DNA from: Clostridiales bacterium | GTDB taxonomy: Bacteria; Bacillota; Clostridia; Oscillospirales; Butyricicoccaceae | Direction of reading: 5' to 3' | Length of the DNA: 64,000 nucleotides | Assembly (NCBI GenBank): GCA_022775385.1 | Contig: JALFIV010000033.1 | Coordinates: 1-64,000, forward strand | Shown here: in pieces, positions 7,529 through 17,154 of the stretch | Layout of the letters: the number at the start of each line of letters is the position of its first letter | Numbering within the stretch: the first letter of the stretch is position 1 | The notes under the pieces: model-generated | The model's database searches: none | Told to the model about the DNA's origin: nothing | The model's input: the letters and a program-made list of their open reading frames with translations, nothing else | Program-made: the position numbers and the translations under genes

Positions 7529-9193
7529 ATGAAACTCAATGGCTCGCAGATTCTCATTGAGGCACTGCTGGAGCAGGGAGCCGATACGATTTTCGGTTAC
7601 CCGGGCGGCGCTGTCCTCAATATTTACGATGAGCTGTATAAGAATTCCGATCGCATCACCCATATCATGTCTGCACATGAGCAGGGTGCGGCGCATGCCG
7701 CCGACGGATTCGCACGCGCAACCGGCAAGGTCGGCGTCGTGCTGGCAACCAGCGGTCCGGGTGCGACCAACCTCGTCACCGGCATTGCCACCGCATATAT
7801 GGATTCTGTCCCGATGGTTGCGATTACCGGCAACGTCGGCACCGCGGCGATCGGACGCGACAGCTTCCAGGAGGTCTACATCGCCGGCATCACCATGCCG
7901 ATTACCAAGCACAACTTCGTCGTCCGCCATGTCGAGGATCTGGCCGACACCGTCCGCCTCGCGTTTGAGATCGCGATGAGCGGCCGTCCGGGACCGGTTC
8001 TGATCGATATCCCGAAGGATGTCACCGCGGCGGAATGCGAGTACGAGCCGAAGCCGGCAGTCCAGCCGCGTCCGCTTCCGGAGATCAACATGGATGATAT
8101 TCAGAAGCTGGCGGACATGATCAACGAGAGCGAGCGTCCGACGATCTATTTCGGCGGCGGCATCATCAGCTCGGGCGCGAGCGAGGCGCTGAAACAGCTG
8201 ATGCACAAGGCGGAAATTCCGGCATGCCATGCGATGATGGGCATCGGCGCGCTGGATAAGAAGGATCCGCTGAATCTCGGCATGATCGGCATGCACGGCT
8301 GGGTTTCCGCCGGCAGAGCTGCGGACAAAGCGGATCTGCTGATTGCACTCGGCACCCGTTTCTCCGACCGCGTTGCGACCAAGATGACCGAGTTTGCCAG
8401 CACGGCAAAGGTCGTACAGGTCGACATCGACAACAGTGAGATCGACAAGAACATCCCCACCACGTTCTCCATCACCGGCGACGCCCGCAGGGTCCTCGAG
8501 GCGGTTCTGCCGCTCATCAAGGAGAACAAGCACACGGCGTGGCTCGAGCAGATCGCGACGTGGAAGGAGCGCATGGACTACCGTCCGGTCGACAACGACG
8601 AGGTCATCCGTCCGCATCAGCTGATGCGCGCGATTGACGAGGCGATCGGTCCGGAGGATATCGTCGCGACCGATGTCGGACAGCATCAGATGTGGGCGGC
8701 ACAGTTTACCGGACGCCGTATGCCGCATACGTTCCTGTCCTCCGGCGGTCTGGGCACGATGGGATACGGCTACGGCGCCGCAGTCGGCGCACAGGTTGCC
8801 TGCCCGGACAAGAAGGTTGTCCATGTCACCGGCGACGGCAGCTTCCATATGAATCTCAATGAGATCTGCACTGCGGTCAGCTATAAGCTGCCGATTGTCA
8901 CGGTCGTCACCAACAACGAGGTGCTCGGCATGGTTCGCCAGTGGCAGACCTCGTTCTACGGAAAGCGCTATTCGAGCACGGATCCGCATCGTCAGACCGA
9001 CTATGTCAAGCTGGCGGAGGCGTTCGGCGCCACCGGATACCGCTGCCGCACGATCGGCGAGTTCCGCGATGCCATGGCGAAGGCGCTGCAGTCGGACGGT
9101 CCGGTTATCATTGATGCGATCATCGACAAGGACGAGCGCGTTCTGCCGTTCATTCCGGCGGGACAGACCATCCGCAATGTTATTATTGACTGA
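7529..9193 (+). CDS. ilvB: acetolactate synthase, large (catalytic) subunit
   Basis: This ThDP enzyme condenses two pyruvates to acetolactate, or pyruvate plus 2-ketobutyrate to acetohydroxybutyrate. The 554-aa protein has the three ThDP-family domains. The N-terminal Pyr domain has FGYPGGAVLNIYDEL and the catalytic Glu in SAHEQGAAHAADG. A central FAD-binding domain follows. The C-terminal PP domain carries the GDGSFHMNLNE diphosphate/Mg motif. The start is the ATG at 7529 behind AGGAG; the longer open frame upstream is the T-box leader. The small subunit follows 17 nt downstream. Confidence 0.97.
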   Translation: MKLNGSQILIEALLEQGADTIFGYPGGAVLNIYDELYKNSDRITHIMSAHEQGAAHAADGFARATGKVGVVLATSGPGATNLVTGIATAYMDSVPMVAITGNVGTAAIGRDSFQEVYIAGITMPITKHNFVVRHVEDLADTVRLAFEIAMSGRPGPVLIDIPKDVTAAECEYEPKPAVQPRPLPEINMDDIQKLADMINESERPTIYFGGGIISSGASEALKQLMHKAEIPACHAMMGIGALDKKDPLNLGMIGMHGWVSAGRAADKADLLIALGTRFSDRVATKMTEFASTAKVVQVDIDNSEIDKNIPTTFSITGDARRVLEAVLPLIKENKHTAWLEQIATWKERMDYRPVDNDEVIRPHQLMRAIDEAIGPEDIVATDVGQHQMWAAQFTGRRMPHTFLSSGGLGTMGYGYGAAVGAQVACPDKKVVHVTGDGSFHMNLNEICTAVSYKLPIVTVVTNNEVLGMVRQWQTSFYGKRYSSTDPHRQTDYVKLAEAFGATGYRCRTIGEFRDAMAKALQSDGPVIIDAIIDKDERVLPFIPAGQTIRNVIID

Positions 9194-9210
9194 GATAGGC
9201 GGGAGGAAAC

Positions 9211-9699
9211 ATGGAAAAGTATATTGTAGCAGCATTGGTTAGAAACCATTCCGGCGTTCTCGCCCGTGTCTCCAGTCTGTTCGGCCGCCGCGGCTTCAAC
9301 ATCGACTCGCTGACGGTTTCGCCGACCATGGACGAGGATATTTCCCGTATCACGCTGGTCACCATCGGCGATGAGTACACGCTGGAGCAGATTCTCAAGC
9401 AGATGAAGAAGCTTGAGGAGTGCATTTCGGTTGTCCACATCGACGAGGAGGAGGCACACTGCCGCGAGCTGGTTCTGGTCAAGATCCACGGAGACCAGAC
9501 AGTGCAGGAGACCGTCCGTGAGATCTGCGAGGTCTACGGCGCAGGCATCCTGACCGCCATGAACGACACGATCATCGTCCGCAAGAACGGAACCCCGTCG
9601 GATGTCGATACGTTCTTGTCCGTACTCTCCAACTACGATGTTGTGGAGTCCAGCCGCACCGGCATCACGGCGATGTATAAAGATGAAAAAAGCATCTGA
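9211..9699 (+). CDS. ilvN: acetolactate synthase, small (regulatory) subunit
   Basis: The 162-aa protein has an N-terminal ACT domain beginning YIVAALVRNHSGVLARVSSLF, where valine normally binds for feedback inhibition. A C-terminal ALS_ss_C domain follows. It stimulates the catalytic subunit and makes it valine-sensitive. GGGAGG precedes the ATG, and the gene lies 17 nt behind ilvB in the same T-box-controlled transcript. Length is typical (about 160 aa). Confidence 0.96.
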   Translation: MEKYIVAALVRNHSGVLARVSSLFGRRGFNIDSLTVSPTMDEDISRITLVTIGDEYTLEQILKQMKKLEECISVVHIDEEEAHCRELVLVKIHGDQTVQETVREICEVYGAGILTAMNDTIIVRKNGTPSDVDTFLSVLSNYDVVESSRTGITAMYKDEKSI

Positions 9700-9718
9700 T
9701 TTTTATGCGGATGCGCAC

Positions 9719-9747
9719 TTGATTTGTTAACCATATTTACTTATAAT
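9719..9747 (+). promoter_or_regulatory. separate promoter of ilvC
   Basis: TTGATT (9719-9724), a 17-bp spacer and TATAAT (9742-9747) lie 45 nt upstream of ilvC. ilvC can therefore be made without reading through the T-box leader. Confidence 0.72.
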
Positions 9748-9779
9748 ATAAACGTTGGGAAATATCATCCCTAGATTAG

Positions 9780-10787
<1,008 letters not shown>

Positions 10788-10823
10788 TTGCTCGTCAATT
10801 ACCGGACATAACCGCATACATTC

Positions 10824-10861
10824 GGGGACGGGACAAACATTGTCTCCGTCCCCGTCTTTTT
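10824..10861 (+). terminator. terminator of ilvC
   Basis: The stem GGGGACGG/CCGTCCCC, with an inner GAC/GTC pairing, is followed by a T-run. It separates ilvC from ilvD, so ilvD needs readthrough or its own weak promoter. Confidence 0.85.
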
Positions 10862-10889
10862 TCAATCCGTATCTATTCTGGAGGATACT

Positions 10890-12557
10890 ATGAACAACAA
10901 GAGAAGTGCAAATGTCACACAGGGTGTTGAGCGCGTTCCGCACCGCTCCCTGCTGCGCGCAATCGGTCTGACCGAAGAGGAGATGAACCGCCCGCTGATC
11001 GGCGTCGTCTCTGCGCATTCCGAGATCATCCCGGGTCACATCAATCTGGACAAGATCACCGAGGCTGTCAAGGCAGGCGTCCGCATGGCAGGCGGCACGC
11101 CGATCATGGTACCGGCAATCGGCGTCTGCGACGGCATCGCGATGGGTCATATCGGCATGAAATACTCTCTGCCGTCCCGTGAGCTGATCGCGGATTCGGT
11201 CGAGACGCTGGCGCAGGCGCATCAGTTTGACGGTCTGGTGCTCATCCCGAACTGCGACAAGATTGTTCCGGGTATGCTGATGGCAGCATGCCGCCTGAAC
11301 ATCCCGTCCATCATGTGCTCCGGCGGCCCGATGCTCGCAGGACGCTATAACGGTGAGAACGTCTCGCTGTCCTACACGTTTGAGGCGGTTGGCGCGCGCA
11401 AGGCAAACCTGATCAACGACGAGGAAATCAACCGCGTCGAGTGCGGCTCCTGCCCGAGCTGCGGCTCCTGCTCCGGCATGTACACCGCCAACTCCATGAA
11501 CTGCCTGTGTGAGGCAATCGGCATGGCGCTGCCGGGCAACGGCACGATTCCGGCGGTTTACTCCAGCCGCATCCATCTGGCAAAGCATGCCGGCATGAAG
11601 ATCATGGAGCTGGTCGAGAAGGACATCAAGCCGCGTGATATCGTCACCGAGAAGTCCATCCACAACGCACTCGAGTGCGAGATGGCGCTGGGATGCTCGA
11701 CCAACACGGTTCTGCATCTGCTGGCCGTTGCACACGAGGCAGGCGTCGACTTCGATCTGCGCACGATGAACGAGATCTCCGAAAAGACTCCGAACCTCTG
11801 CCATCTGGCACCGGCGGGACGTACGTACATTCAGGAGCTGAACGAGGCGGGCGGCATCTATGCCGTCATGAACGAGCTGTCCAAGAAGGATCTGCTCGAG
11901 CTGGATCAGATCACGGTCACCGGCAAGAAGGTCGGCGAGAACATCGCAAACTGCAAGAATACCAATCCGGAGGTCATCCGTCCGATCGACAATCCGTACA
12001 TGCAGACCGGCGGCATCGCCATCCTGTGGGGCAACATCGCGAAGGAAGGCTGCGCGGTCAAGCAGAGCGCCGTTGCACCGGAGATGCTCAAGCATGCCGG
12101 ACCGGCTCGCGTGTTCAACTCCGAGGAGGACGCGATTGAGGCGATCTACGGCGGAAAGATCAACAAGGGCGACGTTGTCGTCATCCGCTATGAGGGTCCG
12201 AAGGGCGGACCGGGCATGCGTGAGATGCTCAATCCGACCTCTGCGCTCGCCGGCATGAAGCTGGACAAGGACGTCGCACTGATCACCGACGGCCGCTTCT
12301 CGGGTGCCTCCCGCGGCGCATCCATCGGACATGTCTGCCCGGAGGCTGCGATGGGCGGCGAGATCGGCCTGCTGCGTGAGGGCGATATCATCGAGATCGA
12401 TATCCCGAACCGTGCGGTCAACGCGAAGGTCTCCGACGAGGAGTTTGCGGAGCGCCGCAAGAACTTCGTCCCGGAGGAGCCGAAGATCAAGACCGGCTGG
12501 CTGGCACGCTATGCCCGTCTGGTCACTTCCGCAAATCAGGGCGCAGTGCTCAAGTAA
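10890..12557 (+). CDS. ilvD: dihydroxy-acid dehydratase
   Basis: It dehydrates the 2,3-dihydroxy acids to 2-keto acids, the last common step to valine, isoleucine and leucine precursors. The 555-aa protein carries the Fe-S and Mg ligands expected of the IlvD/Edd family: [10 protein letters not shown], the cysteine-rich [20 protein letters not shown], and near the C-terminus [16 protein letters not shown] precedes the ATG. No clear promoter is visible in the 28 nt after the ilvC terminator. Length fits the family (550-570 aa). Confidence 0.97.
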   Translation: MNNKRSANVTQGVERVPHRSLLRAIGLTEEEMNRPLIGVVSAHSEIIPGHINLDKITEAVKAGVRMAGGTPIMVPAIGVCDGIAMGHIGMKYSLPSRELIADSVETLAQAHQFDGLVLIPNCDKIVPGMLMAACRLNIPSIMCSGGPMLAGRYNGENVSLSYTFEAVGARKANLINDEEINRVECGSCPSCGSCSGMYTANSMNCLCEAIGMALPGNGTIPAVYSSRIHLAKHAGMKIMELVEKDIKPRDIVTEKSIHNALECEMALGCSTNTVLHLLAVAHEAGVDFDLRTMNEISEKTPNLCHLAPAGRTYIQELNEAGGIYAVMNELSKKDLLELDQITVTGKKVGENIANCKNTNPEVIRPIDNPYMQTGGIAILWGNIAKEGCAVKQSAVAPEMLKHAGPARVFNSEEDAIEAIYGGKINKGDVVVIRYEGPKGGPGMREMLNPTSALAGMKLDKDVALITDGRFSGASRGASIGHVCPEAAMGGEIGLLREGDIIEIDIPNRAVNAKVSDEEFAERRKNFVPEEPKIKTGWLARYARLVTSANQGAVLK

Positions 12558-12572
12558 ATCATCAAAAACCGG

Positions 12573-12607
12573 CGATGGTGTGGGATGTTCTCCCGCACCA
12601 TCGTTTT
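12573..12607 (+). terminator. terminator of ilvD
   Basis: The stem CGATGGTG/CACCATCG is extended by GGGA/TCCC and followed by TTTTGT. Confidence 0.8.
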
Positions 12608-12621
12608 GTCTGTCCGCCGGA

Positions 12622-12650
12622 TTGCATCTGTTCTTCGAGTATGATATACT
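12622..12650 (+). promoter_or_regulatory. promoter of the 12.7 kb membrane protein gene
   Basis: TTGCAT (12622-12627), a 17-bp spacer and TATACT (12645-12650) lie 46 nt before the start codon. Confidence 0.65.
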
Positions 12651-12696
12651 GAATTCTGCAGAATTGTATTTTTTTGTACTGTGAGGGAGAACAACT

Positions 12697-13179
12697 ATGT
12701 TTAAGAACAAAACGAAGCGGTATCGCTATGAGATTATTGACGATCCGGATAATGCCGAGTATCCGAAGCATCCGGACAGACTGTCCAAGCAGCCGGGATG
12801 GACGGACAACGTTGCCGGACGCATGCCGACGTTTTATCTGTCCACGGCATTTCTCGGATTCGGTCTTACCTATGTGCTGGTCGGCATTGTCGGTCTGCTC
12901 CTGCATGCGGAACCGCAGAGAGCGATGCAGTGGATGGGCGTTGTCGGACTGCTTCTGGGTTTTGCGGCGGGCAAGTATCTGATTGAGCCGCGTCTGATCA
13001 TCCCGTTTGAGCAGGGAACGCCGGAGCAGAAGAAGGAGGCCGTCAGACGGATGAATGAATATCTGGATGAACTGGCTGAAGCGGAGGCGTATGCCCGCGA
13101 GGCGGAGCAGGAGGCGCTGGAACAGCCGGATTACGACCCGGCGGTGTTTGACGACGATGAGGAGGACGACGCAGTCTGA
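12697..13179 (+). CDS. uncharacterised two-TM membrane protein with acidic tail
   Basis: I do not recognise a family. The 160-aa product has a basic, polar N-terminus (residues 1-45), two membrane segments at about 46-70 and 78-97, and a long charged C-terminal helix (about 110-145, rich in Glu, Ala and Arg) ending in the acidic tail FDDDEEDDAV. The topology suggests both ends on the same side of the membrane. GGGAG precedes the ATG. It has its own promoter and terminators, so it is a stand-alone gene, and nothing nearby indicates a job. Confidence 0.75.
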   Translation: MFKNKTKRYRYEIIDDPDNAEYPKHPDRLSKQPGWTDNVAGRMPTFYLSTAFLGFGLTYVLVGIVGLLLHAEPQRAMQWMGVVGLLLGFAAGKYLIEPRLIIPFEQGTPEQKKEAVRRMNEYLDELAEAEAYAREAEQEALEQPDYDPAVFDDDEEDDAV

Positions 13180-13202
13180 CCGGATCGGTGAAAGAGAAAA
13201 AA

Positions 13203-13237
13203 GCGCTCCCGGCACCGGCGGTGCTGGGAGCGTTTTG
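13203..13237 (+). terminator. terminator of the 12.7 kb gene
   Basis: The stem GCGCTCCCGGCACC/GGTGCTGGGAGCG around a GGC loop is followed by TTTT. Confidence 0.85.
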
Positions 13238-13273
13238 TGCAGGATGATAAATCGTAACAAAATCAGGACGAGA

Positions 13274-13304
13274 AAAACGCCGCTTCGGCAAAAGCGGCGT
13301 TTTT
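13274..13304. terminator. second, symmetrical terminator-like hairpin
   Basis: The stem AAAAACGCCGCTT/AAGCGGCGTTTTT with a 5-nt loop has T-runs on both strands, so it could stop transcription from either side. Confidence 0.75.
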
Positions 13305-13820
13305 CTGCGGACCAGACTCAAAAAAGAGAGAGAGTCAAAAAAGATGGAGTGAGAGCGGAAATAAATCCGTAAGAGTCTGTGTCCGGTCTTTCTCAACAGT
13401 CGGCAACCTGTATGGAAAGAGAGATTTGTATGAAAAGGAAGGATTAAAATAGGGGAAAGTGAACTGGTATTTTCACTTTGGTGTTATCCCCTTGACAAGT
13501 ATTATTATAGTCATTAGCCACAAAAACACAATAATAAAATTGTGGGATTTTACGAAGATAAAAACAAGTGTCTTTGTACAGTGTGCACACAAGGCAAAAA
13601 TTATCCCAGAAATTTGAAATGATTTCACAGATAATAGCTAATTTCTCACCCGAAATAATGCGGTAATTGGGCAAAAATATGAGGATGTGCGTATTGATTT
13701 GTCAAATCTGCAATATCACGCATGGAAAGAACAACCGGTTTTTTTCGTTTTGCATGATTCCGCATGAAATACCTATAGAGGAACAGATATTTGAATTGCT
13801 TGGATGAAAGGAGAAAGACA
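13305..13820. other. gene-free AT-rich intergenic stretch before crcB
   Basis: No supported gene lies here. The stretch is much more AT-rich than its surroundings and holds several imperfect inverted repeats. One is a hairpin (about 13454-13491) with GGGG and AAAGTGAA arms. Another is CCACAA/TTGTGG around 13520-13553, and GATTTGTCAAATC lies near 13694. It contains no recognisable fluoride riboswitch although fluoride channel genes follow. The immediate crcB ribosome site is AAAGGAG at 13806-13812. Confidence 0.5.
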
Positions 13821-14204
13821 ATGAATCGAATGATTGCGCTGTTCGGCGCACTCGGTGCGGCCGCCCGATACGTCATTTCGCTGGCTGTTCCGTCGGATGC
13901 ATTCCCGATGGCGACACTCATCGTCAACATCGCGGGCTGTTTTGTCCTGCAGCTGATTTTCACCTGGGTGCGCGAGCGGTCGGGACTGCCGGAGCACATC
14001 GTCACCGGCATGAGCACCGGACTGATCGGTGCGTTTACCACTTTTTCCACCTTCAGCTGTGACAACGCCGCGCTGTTTCTGTCGGGACAGCTCGGTCTGC
14101 TCGCGCTGAATGCCGGCGTCAGCCTGATCGGCGGACTGGCGGCGGCGCTGCTCGGTCTGTGGATTGGAGAGCGGCTGTGCGGAAAGGGGGAGCGGGCGGA
14201 ATGA
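13821..14204 (+). CDS. crcB: fluoride channel subunit CrcB/Fluc (first copy)
   Basis: Fluc proteins are small dual-topology channels that let cytoplasmic fluoride leave the cell. The 127-aa product has four membrane segments and the family signatures ARYVIS, TLIVNIAGCF and TGLIGAFTTFSTFS. The start is the ATG at 13821 behind AAAGGAG; the upstream in-frame start lacks a site. Its stop overlaps the start of the second copy. Two adjacent divergent copies typically form an antiparallel heterodimer in Bacillota. Confidence 0.93.
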   Translation: MNRMIALFGALGAAARYVISLAVPSDAFPMATLIVNIAGCFVLQLIFTWVRERSGLPEHIVTGMSTGLIGAFTTFSTFSCDNAALFLSGQLGLLALNAGVSLIGGLAAALLGLWIGERLCGKGERAE

Positions 14205-14557
14205 TTGGTTCAATTGTTTTGGCGGCGGCGGGCGGCGCCGCGGGGGCGGTCTGCCGCAGTATGATATCCGGCGCAGTAAAACGCCGCTGGAACACGGTGT
14301 TTCCGGCGGCGACGTTTGCGATCAATCTGATCGGTTCGTTTGTTCTCGGCTGTCTGATGTGTCTGCGCGCGGGATCTTGGGTGTACCTCCTGCTCGGGAC
14401 GGGCTTCTGCGGCGGATTTACGACGTTCTCGACCTATCAGGCGGAAGCGCTCACGCTTCTGCGCGGCAGACAGCGTCTGCGGTTTGTCTGTTACTGGGCA
14501 GGCTCCTGTGTGTGCGGGTTTCTGGCGTCGATTTCAGCCATGACACTGCTGTCGTAA
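14201..14557 (+). CDS. crcB: fluoride channel subunit CrcB/Fluc (second copy)
   Basis: The 118-aa four-helix protein has the family motifs AAGAVCRSMI, TFAINLIGSFVLG and GFCGGFTTFSTYQAE. It starts at the ATG overlapping the first copy's stop (ATGA), so the two are translationally coupled and probably dimerise. The last 67 nt overlap the 3' end of truA on the opposite strand, which is unusual in this window. Confidence 0.92.
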   Translation: MIGSIVLAAAGGAAGAVCRSMISGAVKRRWNTVFPAATFAINLIGSFVLGCLMCLRAGSWVYLLLGTGFCGGFTTFSTYQAEALTLLRGRQRLRFVCYWAGSCVCGFLASISAMTLLS

Positions 14558-15291
14558 TCCACGTTCTCGAGGATCAGGCCGTGCGGCGGCATCGTGATGC
14601 CCGCGAGCTGGCGGTCGCCGGTCTCAAACACCGCGCGGATGCTGTCTAAATCGCGCGTACCCTGACCGATCTCGACGAGCGTGCCGGTCAGGATGCGGAC
14701 CATGTTGTACAGAAATCCCGTGCCGTGGAACACGAGCTGGAGTTCCCCGTCCGTGCGCGCAATATCGATGGAATGGATGGTGCGGACCGTGGATTTTTTA
14801 AACCGGCGGCTGACGGAGGAGAATCCGCGGAAATCGTGCGTGCCGACCATCAGCGCGGCGGCGCGGCGCATGCGCTCTTCGTCGAGCGGCTGAGGCCAGA
14901 CGCATACATACCGGCGTCGGAACACGTTCGGCGTGCCGCTGTCGTTGATGCAGTAGCGGTACTGTTTTCCCTTGGCGTTCAGACGGGCGTGGAAACGGTC
15001 GCCGGCGACGCGGCAGGAGAGCACCACGATGTCATCCGGCAGATAGCGGTTGCAGTAATGTTGTATTTCCTCCGGAGTCAGATCGGTTTCGAAGCGCGAA
15101 CTTGCCGTCTGCCTTGCGGCGTGGACGCCCGCATCCGTCCGTCCGGCGCCGTGGACTTCGACGCGGTGACCGAGCATGCGGGACAGAATCTGCTCCAGTT
15201 TTGCCTGAATCGTGCTGTCCGTATTTCCCTGACGCTGCCAGCCGCGGTAGCGCGAACCATCATAAGAGAGGGTGAAACAGTAGGTTTTCAT
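14491..15291 (-). CDS. truA: tRNA pseudouridine(38-40) synthase
   Basis: TruA makes pseudouridine at positions 38, 39 and 40 of the anticodon arm. The 266-aa protein starts TYCFTLSYDGSRYRGWQRQ and has the catalytic Asp in GAGRTDAGVHA. The conserved YRYCI, GTHDFRGFSS and FLYNMVRILTGTL segments follow. About 20 residues at the C-terminus (ARNPHTQEPAQ) are variable and lie in the overlap with the converging crcB gene. The start at 15291 is the first ATG and fits the domain boundary. Confidence 0.95.
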   Translation of the reverse strand: MKTYCFTLSYDGSRYRGWQRQGNTDSTIQAKLEQILSRMLGHRVEVHGAGRTDAGVHAARQTASSRFETDLTPEEIQHYCNRYLPDDIVVLSCRVAGDRFHARLNAKGKQYRYCINDSGTPNVFRRRYVCVWPQPLDEERMRRAAALMVGTHDFRGFSSVSRRFKKSTVRTIHSIDIARTDGELQLVFHGTGFLYNMVRILTGTLVEIGQGTRDLDSIRAVFETGDRQLAGITMPPHGLILENVDYDSSVMAEIDARNPHTQEPAQ

Positions 15292-15432
15292 CGGTGTTGG
15301 AATCCTCCGTTCGGTGCAGGATATTGGTCAAATACTCGTAATAGTATATCACAATTTGTTAGAAAACCAAAGATAGAACCGGAAATCTGCTCAGTTTGTT
15401 TTCAATTTATTTGAATTTATTTAACAATTGAC

Positions 15433-15461
15433 TTGCAAAACACTGTATTGAGTGGTAACAT
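15433..15461 (+). promoter_or_regulatory. promoter of the AGCS symporter leader
   Basis: TTGCAA (15433-15438), a 17-bp spacer and TAACAT (15456-15461) put the start near 15468, just before the hairpin leader. Confidence 0.5.
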
Positions 15462-15479
15462 AGGAGTAGACAAATTTGA

Positions 15480-15551
15480 GGAAATTTACCTGTATCGACA
15501 ATGGCGTCGCTTTCCTGCTGTTGTTCCTGCTGAGTAAGTTTCCTTTTTTTT
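15480..15551 (+). terminator. attenuator-like terminator in the AGCS symporter leader
   Basis: GGAAATTTAC (15480-15489) pairs with GTAAGTTTCC (15534-15543) with one G-U pair, and eight T follow directly. This intrinsic-terminator structure lies before the symporter's ribosome site (GAAGGGAG), so full-length mRNA must read through it. The 44-nt loop contains a mini-ORF (15501-15533). The arrangement is typical of a regulated leader. What regulates it is unknown. Confidence 0.65.
15501..15533 (+). CDS. candidate 10-codon Cys/Ser-rich leader peptide
   Basis: ATG GCG TCG CTT TCC TGC TGT TGT TCC TGC TGA encodes MASLSCCCSC. Four Cys and three Ser in ten residues, placed inside the loop of the leader terminator, look like a translated attenuation peptide. 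Against it, no good ribosome site lies at normal distance: GAGG is about 20 nt upstream. It is therefore a hypothesis. If translated, ribosome stalling at Cys or Ser codons could alter the hairpin that controls the AGCS gene. Confidence 0.35.
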   Translation: MASLSCCCSC

Positions 15552-15569
15552 GAAGGGAGTTATTTTCAT

Positions 15570-16994
15570 ATGGAAACATTAACAAATGTTGTTAATGCGG
15601 TAGACAGCTTTGTCTGGGGTCCGGTCATGCTCATTCTGCTTGTCGGCACGGGCATTTTCCTGACCATCCGCATGGGATTCCGCACTTGGCTGAATCTTCC
15701 TTACGCACTCAAGTCGGTGCTGAGCAAGGAGGCGCGCACGACACAGCGCGGTACGGGCGATATCTCCCCGTTTGCGGCGCTGATGACGGCGCTCGCTGCG
15801 ACCATCGGCACCGGCAACATCGTCGGTGTTGCCACCGCGCTGGTCAGCGGCGGTCCGGGCGCACTGATCTGGATGGAGATCTCCGCAGTCTTCGGTCTGA
15901 CCAGTAAGTTCACCGAGTGCATGCTTGCTATCAAGTACCGCACGGTCAATGAGCAGGGCGAAATGCTCGGCGGTCCGATGACAACCATGAAGAGTGGTCT
16001 GAAGAACAAGACGCTGGGCGCGGTTCTCGCGATGCTGTTTGCAATCTTTGCCGTCATCGCCTCCTTCGGCATCGGCAATATGACGCAGGCAAACTCGATT
16101 TCGTCCGCGCTGGAGAGCACCTTCCAGGTTCCGACCTGGATTACCGGTATTGTCATCACCGTTCTGGTTCTGTTCATCCTGCTCGGCGGCATTTCCCGTC
16201 TGTCCAAGGTATCCTCGGTCATCGTTCCGGTTATGGCGGTCTTCTACCTGATCTTCGGCGTCATCGTCATCGTCGGCAACATCGGCAACCTGCCGTCTGC
16301 CATTGTCCTGATGGTCAAGTGTGCGTTCAGCCCGGCCGCAGTCACCGGCGGCGTACTCGGTACGATCGTCTCCGGCATGATGCAGTCGATGCGCTGGGGC
16401 GTTGCACGCGGCGTATTCTCCAACGAGGCCGGCATGGGCTCCGCGGCGATCACGGCGGCGGCGGCAACCACGGACGATCCGGTTCGTCAGGGCTACATCA
16501 ACATGACGGGTACCTTCTTTGATACCATCGTCATTTGTACGATCACGGGCCTTGCCATCTGCAGCTCGGGTGTTCTGGGTCAGATTGATCCGGCGACCGG
16601 TGAGATGCTCACGGGCTCCGCACTGACCATCGCGGCGTTCCAGACCGTCCTCGGCACCTTCGGCGGATGGATGGTCACCATCGGCATCGCGCTGTTCGCA
16701 TTCTCCACCATTCTCGGATGGGAGTATCACGGCGAGAAGGCACTCGAGTACATCGTCAAGAGTCCGAAGATCTGCATGGTATACCGCGTTCTGTTCTCTC
16801 TGATCGCGTTCATCGGTGCAACCCAGTCCCTCGATCTGGTTTGGAGCTTTTCGGATATCGCCAACGCACTGATGGCAATTCCGAACCTGATCTGCATGCT
16901 GGCTCTGTCCGGTGTTGCGGCAAAGGAGGTCAAGCGCTTCCAGCCGATCATCGAAGAGGAAAAGCGCGCAAAGAAAATGGCAAAGACGAAGTGA
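15570..16994 (+). CDS. sodium:amino-acid (alanine/glycine) symporter, AGCS family
   Basis: The 474-aa polytopic membrane protein (about 11 helices) takes up small amino acids with Na+. Family signatures include GTGDISPFAALMTALAATIG, the GTGNIVGVATAL loop and RGVFSNEAGMGSAAI. It is usually annotated as AlsT/DagA-like alanine or glycine carrier, but substrate cannot be read from sequence. AAGGGAG precedes the ATG, which follows a terminator-containing leader. A tandem glycine riboswitch of the kind that often controls AGCS genes lies 1.1 kb away but on the other strand, so it does not control this copy. Confidence 0.94.
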   Translation: METLTNVVNAVDSFVWGPVMLILLVGTGIFLTIRMGFRTWLNLPYALKSVLSKEARTTQRGTGDISPFAALMTALAATIGTGNIVGVATALVSGGPGALIWMEISAVFGLTSKFTECMLAIKYRTVNEQGEMLGGPMTTMKSGLKNKTLGAVLAMLFAIFAVIASFGIGNMTQANSISSALESTFQVPTWITGIVITVLVLFILLGGISRLSKVSSVIVPVMAVFYLIFGVIVIVGNIGNLPSAIVLMVKCAFSPAAVTGGVLGTIVSGMMQSMRWGVARGVFSNEAGMGSAAITAAAATTDDPVRQGYINMTGTFFDTIVICTITGLAICSSGVLGQIDPATGEMLTGSALTIAAFQTVLGTFGGWMVTIGIALFAFSTILGWEYHGEKALEYIVKSPKICMVYRVLFSLIAFIGATQSLDLVWSFSDIANALMAIPNLICMLALSGVAAKEVKRFQPIIEEEKRAKKMAKTK

Positions 16995-17024
16995 TTCGGC
17001 TTCGTTTTAGGAGAGCATAAAGTA

Positions 17025-17060
17025 CTCCCTTTCGCACATTGTGTGGAAGGGAGATTTTAT
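17025..17060 (+). terminator. terminator of the AGCS symporter gene
   Basis: The stem CTCCCTT/AAGGGAG with an inner CAC/GTG pairing is followed by ATTTTATTATT. Confidence 0.75.
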
Positions 17061-17154
17061 TATTCGGAAAAATTTGGATACTTTGCGGCTGGTCATCACC
17101 GCTTTACTGTGATAAAATATAGTTCAGAATATACAGCGCAAAGGGGAAATGACG

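Noticed and set aside
13444-13674. A 76-codon minus-strand frame in the AT-rich gap
   Set aside because: It has no ribosome site, irregular composition and no recognisable pattern; chance openness in AT-rich DNA is as likely.
13300-13820. Fluoride riboswitch upstream of crcB
   Set aside because: The conserved GGCGATGG and CTGATG...CTCC elements of the crcB motif are absent.
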